NCBI GenBank assembly: GCA_910589415.1
Contig: OU342631.1
Span: 12,896,001 to 12,960,000, forward strand
Reading direction: 5' to 3'
DNA: 64,000 bases
Source of the DNA: Malachius bipustulatus
Lineage: Eukaryota; Arthropoda; Insecta; Coleoptera; Melyridae
In this document: positions 37,128-48,863 of the stretch, in pieces
Layout of the letters: each line of letters opens with the position of its first letter
Numbering within the stretch: position 1 is the first letter of the stretch
The notes under the pieces: model-generated
The model's input: the letters and a program-made list of their open reading frames with translations, nothing else
Databases searched by the model: none
Told to the model about the DNA's origin: nothing
Position numbers and translations under genes: made by a program

Positions 37128-38005
37128 TGTAACGAAATCCGAGGCTTTCGTTGATAATTATTATTTATTTCATTCTTAGAGGGGTTTATCTGGAATGATA
37201 CAGTTTCTACGACAGTGATTAGCAGGTTATCTCGGCTATATAAAGAGCACCAGCTGAAGACTCGACAGAGTGCATCGTGAGGAATTGACTTGCGAACAAC
37301 TCTCTCTCCTGGGTGAATTGAGCCTGGAGATCAGCTGGGGCATGTAGTGAGTGCCCCATACAGTATACATAGCCGAATACAGTAGGTCGATGAACTGAGT
37401 TGACCGAACCGTAACCCGGCATCGGAAGCGCGACCAGAGTGAAGTGAGCTCTGGCCGGCGACCGATCAGAATAGGTAATCAACCGGAACTGCATTGAGGT
37501 TCCGGCAGATCCCTTCATTCCCTACCCGGCCTGTATTGAGGGCCGGATCCAGTAACAGTCGTCCCGAGGTCGTAGTGAGGCATCGGGAGCGCCTTTTTGT
37601 TTCAGAGAGTGCCTGCCAACGAAGGTAATCGCCCGGAGGGCCCCGAGACGCGTATCTTGCATACGGTCTCTTACTGACGAATTACTGACGATGAACGGCA
37701 AGCAGCGAGGACACCAGCAGCAGCAGTACCGGAAAGGCCAATGGTAAACGAGGCCGCCTTCGACGCGGTTATCTGTAGCCAATCCGGTCACTATCCAGAA
37801 CGAGGGCAACCCCCTTTCTCTCACTCAGAGGACGGAGCAACCCTAAGATCAGTTGTATGGATAATAGTACTTACTAGATCGATTTATTGTAAATATACTT
37901 CTTTTGTAAATAAGCCCTAACTATTTAATCGACTTGTCACGGGTACAAAGGGGCAAATATCCATTCCTGGGAACTCACCTCTACCCACAAAAAAATTCCG
38001 TTACA
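37128..38005. mobile_element. Solo LTR, 878 bp
   Basis: It starts TGTAACGAAATCC and ends ATTCCGTTACA, giving a seven-base inverted TGTAACG/CGTTACA end. A four-base target duplication CTTC lies at 37124-37127 and 38006-38009. It is GC-richer than its surroundings and splits the start of Penelope-like copy 2. No internal region is present. The length and termini suit a gypsy or BEL family; the family is not identified. Confidence 0.85.
37237..37244 (+). promoter_or_regulatory. TATA box candidate in the solo LTR
   Basis: TATATAAA about 110 bases into the LTR is a plausible element promoter if transcription runs on the plus strand. The orientation of the LTR is not proven. Confidence 0.4.
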
Positions 38006-38460
38006 CTTCTTAAATTTAAGTACTTTTGGTAACCTTAACATGTTGGAGGTATTAACTTGTAGCTGTAGACAATTTTTCCCCTATTGCTGCCGTAATATCG
38101 TTTTTGTCACTAGCTTCTTGGTCTTCTGGTTATGTTTCTGCAGCTTCATTGTTGAATCGGTTTTAATTTCCCTGTACATATTCTCTTTTTCCAGTAGTTC
38201 TTCTAGTTTGACTTTGTAATGTTTTACCTTTGAATGACCGTCACGATAGCTGGTCTCAACTCGGTATCACTGGAATTATCTGAACAACTCAACCATAGAG
38301 GGTCTGGTGAAGATGGAGACATTTATGTTTCGCTAAATTTTCAGGTCATCAGCCTCCGCATCGATCAGGAACACAACACGAGAGAAAAGTGCTTAACAGA
38401 AAGAACTATAAAGACTTGCTTGTCTTAGAATCATCACGGGAACCATCGTGGCTTCATAGA
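38006..38460 (-). pseudogene. Penelope-like RT fragment, copy 2
   Basis: It aligns with copy 1 from TACTTTTGG-AACC through GAATGACCGTCA and on to TCTGGTGAAGA and CATCGATCA. On the minus strand it gives an EELLEKENMYREIKTDSTM segment typical of the region before the Penelope-like RT signature. The signature itself is damaged here (a stop replaces Tyr-Gly). Confidence 0.7.
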
Positions 38461-39427
38461 TCATTCCATTCCATAATAATCAATTTTCTAAGGGAATAAT
38501 TGAACAATTTTGGGTAAAAGGGTAAAGGAACCCTAAAATTTGAATAAGTTACAGAAAAAGGGGCCAAGTCATAGTTTTATTGAAGGAAGTGTATTCAATA
38601 GTTTCATTTTATTCCTTACACAGTGATATGCATCTTTCCGAATTTATAAATGGATTGTTGTTGAAAAAAAAAGAATAAGTATCTAGATTTTGCAAAAAGA
38701 TTGATTTATCTAAATTCAAAAGGCCACATATCCCTGTTTAAAGAATTGAAAGGTCCTTCCGAAAGCGTAGGTTGTGACTCAATGTGACCAATAACTCGAC
38801 CCCGTTCCTTATTTAAATTTTAGGGGTTGTTTTGCCCAAGAATTGATGTGACTGTTGCAACTAGGAAAATACAATGTCTCCTTTCAAACTGAATGGATGT
38901 TCCCCGGCGTTTCTATACAAGTTTACAAACTTTGCATGTCAAGTTTGTGATAGAAGTATCTTATTAGTTTATAATAGTAATTCAGTATAAAAGAACCGAA
39001 TTTTAAACAAGCCATTTAACATACGAGTGTTCCGGTTTAGTCCTAGTTGTACGATGAGATTAGTTTAAAGTAAGTAGTTAGATAATCCTGTAACGTCGTA
39101 TAGAGAATTCTCTGGATGGAGTTCTCCCCGGGGATGCCCACGTATTATATTACGTATCACATTAGAATACAACCCAATAAATAAGAAGATTTTTGCTATA
39201 TCGTGTTTGATCTTCCATCTGCCAAGATCGCCAAGTCAAGTCATATCCCAGTTTAAGGTATTACATTCCGATCCTGCGACTTAATCCTGCTTAGTTTATG
39301 TTTAATCAAATTTTACCTCGACATGATGTTCATATTGGCTGTAATTTTTTTACGAACGAAAAACTTAAGTTCTGTTTTTAGATTTTCATTTAATGTCTTG
39401 ATTTTTTTTAAAGTTAAGTCGAGAAAA
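38461..39427. other. Unassigned DNA
   Basis: No recognised coding or repeat content. Confidence 0.5.
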
Positions 39428-40265
39428 TCATATTGGCCAAGTGGCCGCCGTCAGAATTGATGACCGGGCCCGATTTATGGCATTTTCCATCAATTTTGCT
39501 AGAACTTCCAGCGATAGATTTTTGCATTCTTGACGAATATTCGCTTTGAGGGCTTCAAGTATGTTGAGGCCTGTTGAGGCTTGTTGATTTAAGCTCGTAG
39601 ACTCGGAAATGCAGCATTCATAATTTCGGTAGTAGCCCGTGCAGTAGGTGCCTTTACTGCATCCTGTTGGAACCACATTATGTTCTCCAGTCCCAATTCA
39701 TTCAATTGAGGAAGGAAAAAGTGGTTGAGCAGCGCTCACCGTCCACAGTGGTAGTCGTTTGGCCCGAGATTTTTTGGAAAAAATTTGATCCGATAAAGCC
39801 TTTAGCGTAAACAGCACACCAGACAGTGTTTGGGCGGGTGTAATGACTCTTCGCGGGTTACGCGGATTTTTGGTAGCTCAGAAGCGATCATTTTGTCTAT
39901 TCACACGTACCCACAGAGATGGAAATGTGCATCGTCGCTCATGATTCAGGATGGCTTGAGCGTAAGTTACACGCATGCTAACATTCGAGGCATTGTCTGT
40001 ACTTTGAAAGGGAAAATCTTCAAGTCTTTCAGCAAAATTATGTATAAAGACCGCCGATTGATACTCCGGAGTCCTCTACGACATCTTCAGTCACAGACCC
40101 GAGATTATCAGCAGAGCGACTGCTCCGGGGATGACTAGACCTGGTAGCATCTCTTATTGCTCCATGCTCTTCAAGATGAGCGGTTAAACGCCGTATTGTT
40201 TGCCGAGTTGGGGTCGGACGACTGGTATTGTTGGGCTCCATGACTTTTTGAGGTGAAATTAACAT
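39428..40265 (-). pseudogene. Mariner-type transposase relic
   Basis: The N-terminal frame (40038-40265) contains a helix-turn-helix region with NNTSRPTPTRQTIRRLTAHL. Further on, the minus strand reads SDDAHFHLCGYV (first catalytic Asp region), RVTREESLHPPKH, then WFQQDA-KAPTARATTEIMN, around the second Asp. The C-terminal frame (39428-39676) has ALKANIRQECKNLSLEVLAK. The usual WPARSPDL-third-acid block is missing, and several frameshifts separate the parts. It resembles Tc1/mariner transposases of the insect kind with FQQDGA motifs; the exact family is uncertain. Terminal repeats were not found. Confidence 0.82.
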
Positions 40266-40739
40266 ATGTCTTCCTCACAAATGAAAAGACATGACGACAG
40301 ATGACGCCATTTGTAAAAATATGGAGCATCTTTTAATGTATTACCGACAGTGACGCTTATAGTGTCGATAATACAGGTACCCTAATAGGGTGATTACTTT
40401 AGCGCCACCTAGTAGGTGTATTAGATAATAACTCTGAGAAATAAATATCTCAGGAACCATTTTCTGTTTGCAGCAGAGGAGTAGTGAAATTTCACGTATT
40501 CGATTAGTCTAATCATACATCACGCTTGTTCCAGGATAGCCTCAATGGAGTAAAAAAGGGGAAAAATTAGAAAAAATAAAACATCCAGAGTTGTAAACAT
40601 AAGAGCTGAATTTGTCGTTAAAGATGATTCCAAATACCTAAATTTATATCAGACTCGATAATCTGATCTTGATTCTCTTTACTAGGGTGATTGCGTCAGA
40701 TAATATACTACATGTTGGCAGAAATAGTATTCCGCTCTT
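40266..40739. other. Unassigned DNA
   Basis: It may contain the flank or end of the transposon (GGTACCCTAATAGGGTGATTAC near 40375 is a small palindrome), but no partner repeat was found. Confidence 0.35.
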
Positions 40740-41040
40740 TTAACCTATTAGTCTGCATCTCTCCAGGTTCAGGAACTGAAATATCGTGGCCATTAGGATG
40801 GTTAGAGAGGAAATGATCCAGAGTGTTGGCGGCATGACCGCTGACATCGGGAATTCGTGCGAGGGAATGGATTTAATTAGATAAACTCAACCAATTAGAG
40901 TTGTGCGAATTGAAATCGCCCAAAACAAGCAGTTGGTGCCGTTGGGATAAAAAGGTGTCCGAACGGCACAAGGTTAGAAAACCTGTGAAGTTATACCCGA
41001 TAGCCAAATAATCGCAAATTGGCATGCACTCGGGATATTA
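40740..41040 (-). pseudogene. LINE endonuclease fragment
   Basis: One minus frame reads LLVLGDFNSHNSNW, then a stop, then ARIPDVSGHAANTLDHFL and HDISVPEPG. GDFN-H--W and the A-TLD-FL block are diagnostic of the apurinic-like endonuclease of jockey-type LINEs. The second half of the domain and all of RT are absent. Confidence 0.78.
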
Positions 41041-42436
41041 TTACTGAGGACCGAAAGATATTTTCGCAGAACACTCTCGATAATATCACTCCCATTTTAT
41101 CAAACAGGGCATCCCTCCGGGGAATCAGCAAAAACGCTGCGACAAAAACAAAACAGCCGATGCGCTCATTCCCATATTATTAAGCTCCAGTTTGCGATAT
41201 TTATTTAGGTATAGGAAAATATTTATTATTTATGAAGTGAGTTGAGGGTGTATTTACAGTTGGAGGTAGGTAATAGGGAGCAAGCTGTTCAATAAACAGA
41301 GATTACTTGGGTGGGAATCCGGCAATGCGTCATGATTATTGGGACAGAAACACCTTGCGGGGATCGTTTTGGTGGGATTTGGAGTTACTCGCAGACAAAT
41401 TACAAAGCTGATCGCAGTTAGCATGATTAATTTGTCTGGTTTGCTTCGTGTATATTAATAGGTCTAGACCTGCAGATAGCTATAGATTGAAAACTGGACA
41501 TTGTTGTGATCTTAATAATTCGAACAACGAACCGTAAAGAGAGCATATACGCAAGAAAGACTAATTAGACACAAACCAATCTTTATAATAATAATTATAA
41601 AGACGAAATTGCATCATTAAAATAAATTGGTAATAAATAATCCCTTTCTTGTTTGACTTTCCCTCGGGTCAACTTCTTGGATCGGTCTTGGGAACATTAT
41701 AACTTGCCGTCTCGGTCAAACCGGTTAGTGTCCGCTGTTCCGGGGGATTTACGGCATACATTTCCGTGATTTACCGTCCTGACAAGACCCTCTCCTCCCG
41801 CAACATCCCACGATGCACAATCCTAGACGCTCGCATCGTATCGTATCCTAGACACAGGCAACTCTCGTATCATAATCCCGAACGTGATTTATCCACCTCC
41901 TCAAGTTGACGTGTCAATTTCAAAACGCTCGTATAGTAAAATAGTTCCCACATTGCCGAATAGAAATAATAGGGAAGTTCTTCTGCTTCAGGAGTGGGGA
42001 TTAAGAGTGGAGCATATTTCATTTTTAATTTGAAAGCAATTAAGACGTTAGTAGTTGCCGAGCCGAGACGACGGCGGCCGGGATTTCGGGAGGCCCAAGG
42101 CCTTGTTCCTGTTGTGAGACGTTCAGTTATAAACAAAGCAATTGCGGCAGAAAGGCTCCGGCTGCTGGGAGATACATATTTCATTCCACGTTCGGGAGTA
42201 TGGCGGCTGGCAAAAGTACATTTCTCATCCCGGGAGACGTTAATTAGATACATTTTACTGTGGTTTTGGGCGTACCCTTTAATAACTAGCGTTTGATTGT
42301 GTGCAGTTACTTTCAAAATTAAAATCCTTCCCCTGGAGTGGTATGCTAAATATTCTGAAGGAACGAGAATATCGCAAAAGGCTGCTGAGCTGTTAAATGT
42401 GGAGTAATAAATTGAAAAGTTTTAGCGAAAATAAAA
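41041..42436. other. Unassigned DNA, about 1.4 kb
   Basis: A GC-rich patch near 42055-42115 lies in two opposite frames of 100 and 148 codons. Neither has a recognisable domain, so neither is called. Confidence 0.45.
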
Positions 42437-44108
42437 ACCTTCTTGCGCATCAATCGCAGAAATAGTGTATTTTTATGCGATTCAATTATGAATATTTTCA
42501 CCGCTTTTTAAATTATTGGCTTTCTGAAATTTTCCATAGTCATGTCATGTTAGCGTAGTGCTTTAATGTGAAAAATTTTCTGTGATAATTTCATTTCATT
42601 TCGTTTCAACACGTGCCTTAGAATGGATTTTTAAATTTAAAAATCAAAAAAATTGGCAAAATTTCACAATTTTGTCCCTTTTCCTATGCCCGCCACTGGC
42701 TAACTTTACTTGAAAAATACTATTTTTTACACTACCTTTAATAAATTCGGAAAAAACTGAAAGGAGAGTTTTGAAAACCGAAAGTTTGAAATTTTAGAGG
42801 AATAAACATCATTTAAAAATATTCGAATATATCTCCGCCATTTTTATATTTGCTTCTTGAAATTTTTGAAGGTTAACTGCTATTAGTATAGTTGTCTACT
42901 ATCAAAATTTCCGTTCTATTCCTTCAAAAATAAGCTCATGAATGTTTATAGAAATGTAGACATTTTTACCCTTTTCCTACCCACGCCTCTGGCTTATTAA
43001 TAGAAATGATGCAAATTGTATTGCATTAGCTCAAATTTCAAATAAGTTTATTCCAATCTTGTTAATTTTGTTTAAAAGTTTTTGATCTTGCCTATTTAGG
43101 GGTTCAAAATCTAGCCATTTTCCAAAAATTGAAAAGGCCGCCATTTTGGAATGTCTTTACCTATTTTACTCAAATACAGTACCAGACGACTACTTGAGGG
43201 TATCTTACTACCAAAAAAATTTCAGCGCTCTAGATTGAAAACTTCGACCAGAAACCGTGCCTCACGGACGGTTTTTTTTCTGAAATTCGGAGGAACATCC
43301 TGTAGAAGTAACACAACTCTAGGAAAATGTTTTTTACGGAAATCAAACGTCAGCCCTAAGGTTTATAAGAGTAAAAAATTTCGTTCATTAATCTTGAAAG
43401 ATGAAGCTACAGGAGCGTTTTTAAAAATTTAGAGAAATTAATTTAAAAAAAACATCATGTAAAAAAAAATCGAATATCTCCGCCATTTTTCTTATTTACT
43501 TTTTGAAATTCTCAAGGGTTGAAGTCTATTAGTATAGTTGTATACTGTAAAAATTTCAGTTTAATTACTTCAAAAATGTGCTCATAAATTGTTGGAGAAA
43601 TTTAGCCATTTTTACCCTTTTCCTACCCACGCCACTGGCTTATTAATAGAAAAAATGCAAATTTTGTTGCATGAAATTAAATTTCAAGTCATTTACTTCC
43701 AATATTGTGAATTTGATATAAAACTCTTTTTCTATCTAGCTTATACAGGGGTTCAAAAAATAGTCCTTTTTCCAAAAATTAAAATGGCCGCCATTTTGAA
43801 ACGGCTCGATCGATTTTGCTCAAGTGCAATACCAGACCACTCCTTGTGGATATCTTACTTCCACAAAAATTTCAGTCTCCTAGATTCAAAACTGCGACCT
43901 GAAATGAGATGACAAAAACCGGATACCTGGAATTTTGAAGGGACACCCTGTAGAAGTGATGGGACTTTTGGAAAGTTTTTCAACGAAAATCCAACGTCAT
44001 TCCCAAATTTTACAAGGACCCAAAATTTCGTTCACTAATCTTAAAAGATAAAGCCACAGGAGCGTTTTTAAAATCGAAATTTCGCGATTTTGGAGAAATA
44101 TATATATA

Positions 44109-45297
44109 CAGGGTGTCCCAATATTCCATGGACATGGAGCAACCACAGATTACTGAGGTAAAAAAAAGTCGCTCGGACCAAACTTATCTCTATACCAAAA
44201 TGCTTCGTTTGTCCGCTAGAGGGCTTCAAAGTCTTTTGAAAATTTTAGTTTTTTTGAAATAGCTCAAAGTCGGCTGATTCCAATTCGATGAAATTTGGTA
44301 GGTGAATTTCTTATTAAAAGTACTAATTTCTGATGTAAATGATAATTTGACGGAAACCCGGGAAGGGGTGAAACTACCCCTACCCTCCATTAAAATCGAT
44401 CGTAATTGTTGATAGGGTACCAGGAACGCTGTTCATGTTTTTTTGTTTGAAAGATACATCGTTTTAGCCCATTTTTGGTCTCCAACAAAAATCTGTATCT
44501 TTCCGAGGTGCTATGTGATAAAATAAATTAGTCGATGATAACTAAATTTTTATTTCATTCTTTTAATTTGAAATCAAATTTTCAATTGTCAGGTGATTAT
44601 TTTATCTAATCTCATAAAAGATGCTCGATGTGGGCGCCGGTTTGGACCCTAGAAAGTTCCATCCTGCGCAAAAAAATGATTTTAACTTTTCTTCGAACCT
44701 CGTCGTTTTGCAAACTGTTTACTGCGTTTGAAAAAACCCGTTTGCAAACACCTGAAAAAAAAAACGAACCATACTTAACATCTTTTATGAGATTAGATCA
44801 AATAATCACCTGACAATTGAAAATTTGATTTCAAATTAAAAGAATGAAATAAAATTTTGGTTAGGTGTCATCGACTAATTTATTTTATCACATGGCACCT
44901 CGGAGAGATACAGATTTTTGTAGGAGACCAAAAATGGGCTAAAACGATGTATCTTTCAAACAAAAAAACATGAACAGCGTCCCTGCTACCCTATTAACAA
45001 TTACGATCGATTTTAATGGAGGGTAGGGGTAGTTTCACCCCTTCCCGGGTTTCCGTCAAATTATCATGTACATCAGAAGTTAGTACTTTTAATAAGAAAT
45101 TTACCTACCAAATTTCATCGAATTGGAATCAGCCGACTTTGAGCTATTTCAAAAAAACTAAAATTTTCAAAAGACTTTGAAGCCCTCTAACGGACAAACG
45201 AAGCACTTTGGTATAGAGATAAGTTTGGTCCGAGCGACTTTTTTTTACCTCAGTAATCTGTGGTTGCTCCATGTCCATGGAATATTGGGACACCCTG
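44109..45297. mobile_element. Foldback element with 515-bp inverted arms
   Basis: The arms 44109-44623 and 44779-45297 are inverted copies that begin CAGGGTGTCCCAATATTCC, with only scattered differences. A 155-bp loop lies between. TA flanks both sides within the host AT array. Copy B shows the uninterrupted array, confirming insertion. Ends of the CAGGGTGTCC type and a TA target suggest mariner-type mobilisation. Confidence 0.88.
44612..44720 (-). pseudogene. Transposase C-terminal remnant in the foldback loop
   Basis: The minus strand reads about 34 codons, NDEVRRKVKIIF, RRMELSRV and TGAHIEHLL, then TGA. The (G)GHIEHLL end followed by a stop is the usual terminus of several mariner/DDE_3 transposases in insects. 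The stop lies at the start of the arm, so the arm is probably the 3' end of the parent transposon. Confidence 0.55.
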
Positions 45298-45360
45298 TAT
45301 ATATATATATATAAATATATATATAAATATATATATATATATAAATATATATATATATAT
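45298..45360. repeat. (TA)n array of copy C
   Basis: The right part of the AT microsatellite; the left part ends at 44108 before the foldback element. Confidence 0.85.
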
Positions 45361-45497
45361 CGTGGGCAGGTGAATTTTGGAAAACCACTTTTTCGTAATC
45401 TGGGGGTCATGATCGGTGGACATTTGATGAGTTTGGGTGATTTTTGGAAAGTGATGTCGTCCTCAATAGTGTATTTTTTTGTTAAAAAATACACTAA

Positions 45498-48189
45498 AAC
45501 GCAGTTTCGCCTATGTTTTATTCGTGCACGCTACGAAATAACAGGGAAACTTCATTAAAACGCGGATGAGTATGTGCATGTGTATGTGTTACAATGAACA
45601 ATTGACATCATGAGTATCAAAAGGCTCGGAAAGTACGTTTAGTCGTCTACTGTTATATGCAAACATGAAAGGATTCCGTGTTTTACATAGGATCAGTTAT
45701 TTTACGCTTCATATTATCCCTCAGGACGTTCAACTATGTTCTATGTCACCACATAATTATTATTGTAACGAATTCATGTTAAAAGGTTCGTCTACAAAGT
45801 AATCCCAGACTCAATCAGTTAATTATTCATTTAATAAATATTTAAAGTTCTTTTCTCTCACTTATACAAACTAATTATTTATCTAATTTACCATAAATTA
45901 TTTCCCAGTATTTATTTGTACTTACTGAAACAGTAAATTTCTCCAGAACTGGCAAAAACTGGTCAGAAATAGACTTTACTATACCGTTTTCAAACAGTCA
46001 GTCTGTTTTAGTCCAGTCAAATGGTCGCAAAAAGGGCTGAAATTCCGTTAATTGTGAGTGTGATGAAATTTTAATGGTAAGTAGGGAGTTCCACTACTCC
46101 AGCCAAGTTTCCTCCCTCGGATCCCGCAAGGGGTGGCCGCCATCTTGAATTTAAGAAAAGCAATCAAGTATATCCATATCGAACAACTTTGTTTATGAAA
46201 TTATTCAAAAGTCGCATTGAAAAAAATGACACTTTTGGGAGTGGATTTCGCCAATTTTTCCGAAGTAAAAATCTAATTTGACTCCACTAAATAAGTAACT
46301 CTCCATTTTCCAAATTTTCCATATCGTGAACACATCACAGCTCCTCATTAATATTCATAACGTCAAAGCGCATTATCCGAACGAAACACTGTAAAGAGTG
46401 AAACAAGACGTGATTGGCTAGTCAGGTCATCGCCGATCGAACTCTGGCCCCGGTCCAGTGTCGAGACGTGTCAGGCATAAGACCGAGCAACAAGAAGTAT
46501 AAGTGGCGTCTAGTTCTAGTCCAGTGTCCCTCCTGCAGTGAAACTTCATATTATCGTCAGAAGTTTGAGTTTGTTGATGGAACGTTCGTCCTGTCGTACA
46601 TTAACAAACCGTAGCGTGAGGAATGGGAAATGGGAACAGATGTTGGGCAAATGTTGCATCGGAAATCTCTAGGAGGGTAATTGGATGATTCGGATTGCAT
46701 AAATATGTAAATGCGGCGATAAAGGGGTCGATAAAAGATTACTCGATCTATCAATACCAATACCGTTTGGCGTGCCTTGCCATGCCATTGACTGATGCCA
46801 TTGGCACCCAAGAGAGCATCATATTGTATTTGCGTTAGGCTGAAAGCACCCGTTGGACGAAATTGCTATTTATTGATTTATGCTCCACTTTCACCACGCT
46901 AACGTAATTCGATGAAAAATTTTACACTTCAGCTATTCCACCTCTATTTCTGGAATATTTCTTACTTAATCCTCTCGCAGCGGCATCGAAAATGGAACAA
47001 ACTCCCCTGGCATCGCACCCTCGCATCTCATGCACCCCCCCCCCCCTACACACACACTATATACCTACATATGTACATTAGTAATTGTAATTTATACTTC
47101 TAATCAATTACTGTTCACGTAAAAGGACACAAAAAGCATCGCGGAGATAAGCAGAACGGATGAAACATCCGCACATATATGAAAAAATTCAAGTTTAATG
47201 TGAAAAGTTGCATATGAAAAGGGAAAAGCGTAGCGCGCTGCCGAAATGGCGTCCGTATCATCGCCTACATAAATAATGATTTGTCACCGTTAAAGTGTTT
47301 TCATACATAAATATAAACACCTGGAAAAAGCATTTATTTCAGACGACAAAAGCCACCGCACAAACATAAAACATAAAGTATCATCGCGTCGAATTTTGAG
47401 ACAGGCTAAAGACCGGAAAAGGGAGCTCCTCTACCCGGTGAAGTATTATCCCATAAGTCACGTAATCTACACATCGCTATCAGGTAGGCTTTCAGTATAA
47501 ATGGTTTATCTGAAAACTATAAACACATAAATCATGATGGGCGCCTGTTATAAACGTCAGTCTCCTTTACAAACTTTTCTTCGCAAATTCAAATTTCGAA
47601 TAACCGAAATTATTCGGCAAATATTTTCCATACAAATATGCCTACATGGCACGGACCTACATTCACTAAAATAATATTCAAAGCAACACGAAGGTAGCAT
47701 ATAACAATAATAATGTAAATGGACGTTAGGACCATCATCCGTCTCTATTGATTGAGGTGAACCCCTTTGTGGCGGGGGGCTGCTAATTAGCCGTGCAATG
47801 CGGGTGAATTAAGATACAATTTCAGGGGAGCTAATTTTCCGGAGTTGCATCATAAATTCTCTTATCGATCAGGATTGGTCGACGTGGTACCGATTCAAGG
47901 ATGTCAAAGATTCTTGCGATTATTGTTATCAAGTTATATGAGAAATTCGTTCCCATGAAACCCAAAAAGAACCCTGCACCCTCCATGGCTTGACAGTGAT
48001 ATTATTTTAAATAACAAGCAGCAACGATTCTAGTAGTACACAGAACAAAAAAGTAGTTCCAGAATTCCTGGCTAAATGGTGGACAATGAGGAATTGTATT
48101 GTATTAATTAGGGACGTATCTTCACTACGACCTAGAAGATATCTTTTGTGCTTCCTTGTCTAGTGACTATTCGATAGCGCCACATACAT
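45498..48189. other. Unassigned DNA, about 2.7 kb
   Basis: A C-rich run followed by (AC)n lies near 47033-47058. No gene or element was recognised. Confidence 0.5.
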
Positions 48190-48385
48190 TCCTAGTTCTC
48201 GGAGGAGATCCAGGAGTTTCGATGTTCTAAAGATCGCAAGTCTTTTTCCGCTGGTTGGTGAAGACCTAGATAGTGGAGTCTTCTTTGTTGTACTGCATGG
48301 CACTCGAACAAGAGATGTATTGGAGTTTCGTCCCCATCCATGAAGAATATGCAGGTTTGGTCGCTATGAAGACCAATCATGCTAA
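48190..48385 (-). pseudogene. LINE 3' zinc region, part of a nested LINE
   Basis: On the minus strand one reads HLSMIGLHSDQTCIFFMDGD, then ETPIHLLFECHAVQQRR and LGLHQP. This is the Cys/His-rich tail following RNase H in I/jockey-like LINEs. The matching RNase H lies at 49414-49870, separated by an RTE fragment and a solo LTR, so the two parts are probably one LINE split by later insertions. Confidence 0.75.
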
Positions 48386-48858
48386 GGTGTGCTCTTCTTC
48401 TTCTTCTTCTTTTGCTCCTTCTTGTTCTTCTTCTGGCATATTGACCGTTAAACGATCGTTGGTTATCATATTGGCTACCATGTTGACCGTCACTGTTTTG
48501 TTGACAGCTACTTGGAAAAGTTGAACTGTAGATTTCCCGTACCATTGCCTCAAATTCTTCAACCACGATGTTCTTCTTCTCCTTGCACCACGATTGTCGA
48601 GGATTTTTTCTTCTGTAATAAGATGTAGGATCTCATATTTCTCTGGGTGTCTGATGGTGACCAAACTTCTCTAATTTGCGTTGATTGATAGTTTAACTAT
48701 TTCTAGATCTTTGGCCATGCGAGAGAGAACTATGTTACTAATTCTGTCCACCCAACAGATCTTTAGTAATCGCCGATACACCTACATCTCGAATGATTCC
48801 AGCCATTTAAGCGTTGTTTCAGTGAGTCTGTGTCCAGAACTCGAAAGAAAGGTGTTAT
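48386..48858 (-). pseudogene. RTE-type LINE 3' fragment with GAA tail
   Basis: The minus strand contains SFEMWVYRRLLK, ISWVDRISN, HPEKYEILHLIT and RTSWLKNLRQWYG, followed by an ML-like tail (VNMVANMITND). These are the conserved C-terminal blocks of RTE-like LINEs, broken by stops. It ends in a (GAA)n run (48394-48430), as expected for RTE 3' tails. Confidence 0.75.
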
Positions 48859-48863
48859 AGAAG

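Larger units (their letters stand above)
42437..45497 (+). mobile_element. Hairpin family, copy C, with foldback insert
   Basis: It begins ACCTTCTTGCGCATCAATCG and ends with the 12-bp hairpin and CACTAA. Two internal modules begin near 42833 and 43479, about 646 bases apart. A 1189-bp foldback element is inserted in the AT array near the 3' end; without it the copy is about 1870 bp, matching copy B. Copies B and C are in opposite orientation about 11 kb apart and nearly identical. Confidence 0.8.

Noticed and set aside
37219..37824. Two minus-strand frames of about 100 codons
   Set aside because: They lie wholly inside the 878-bp solo LTR and have no domain.
41870..42316. 148-codon frame and opposite 100-codon frame
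   Set aside because: Both depend on the same GC-rich patch, neither resembles a protein family.
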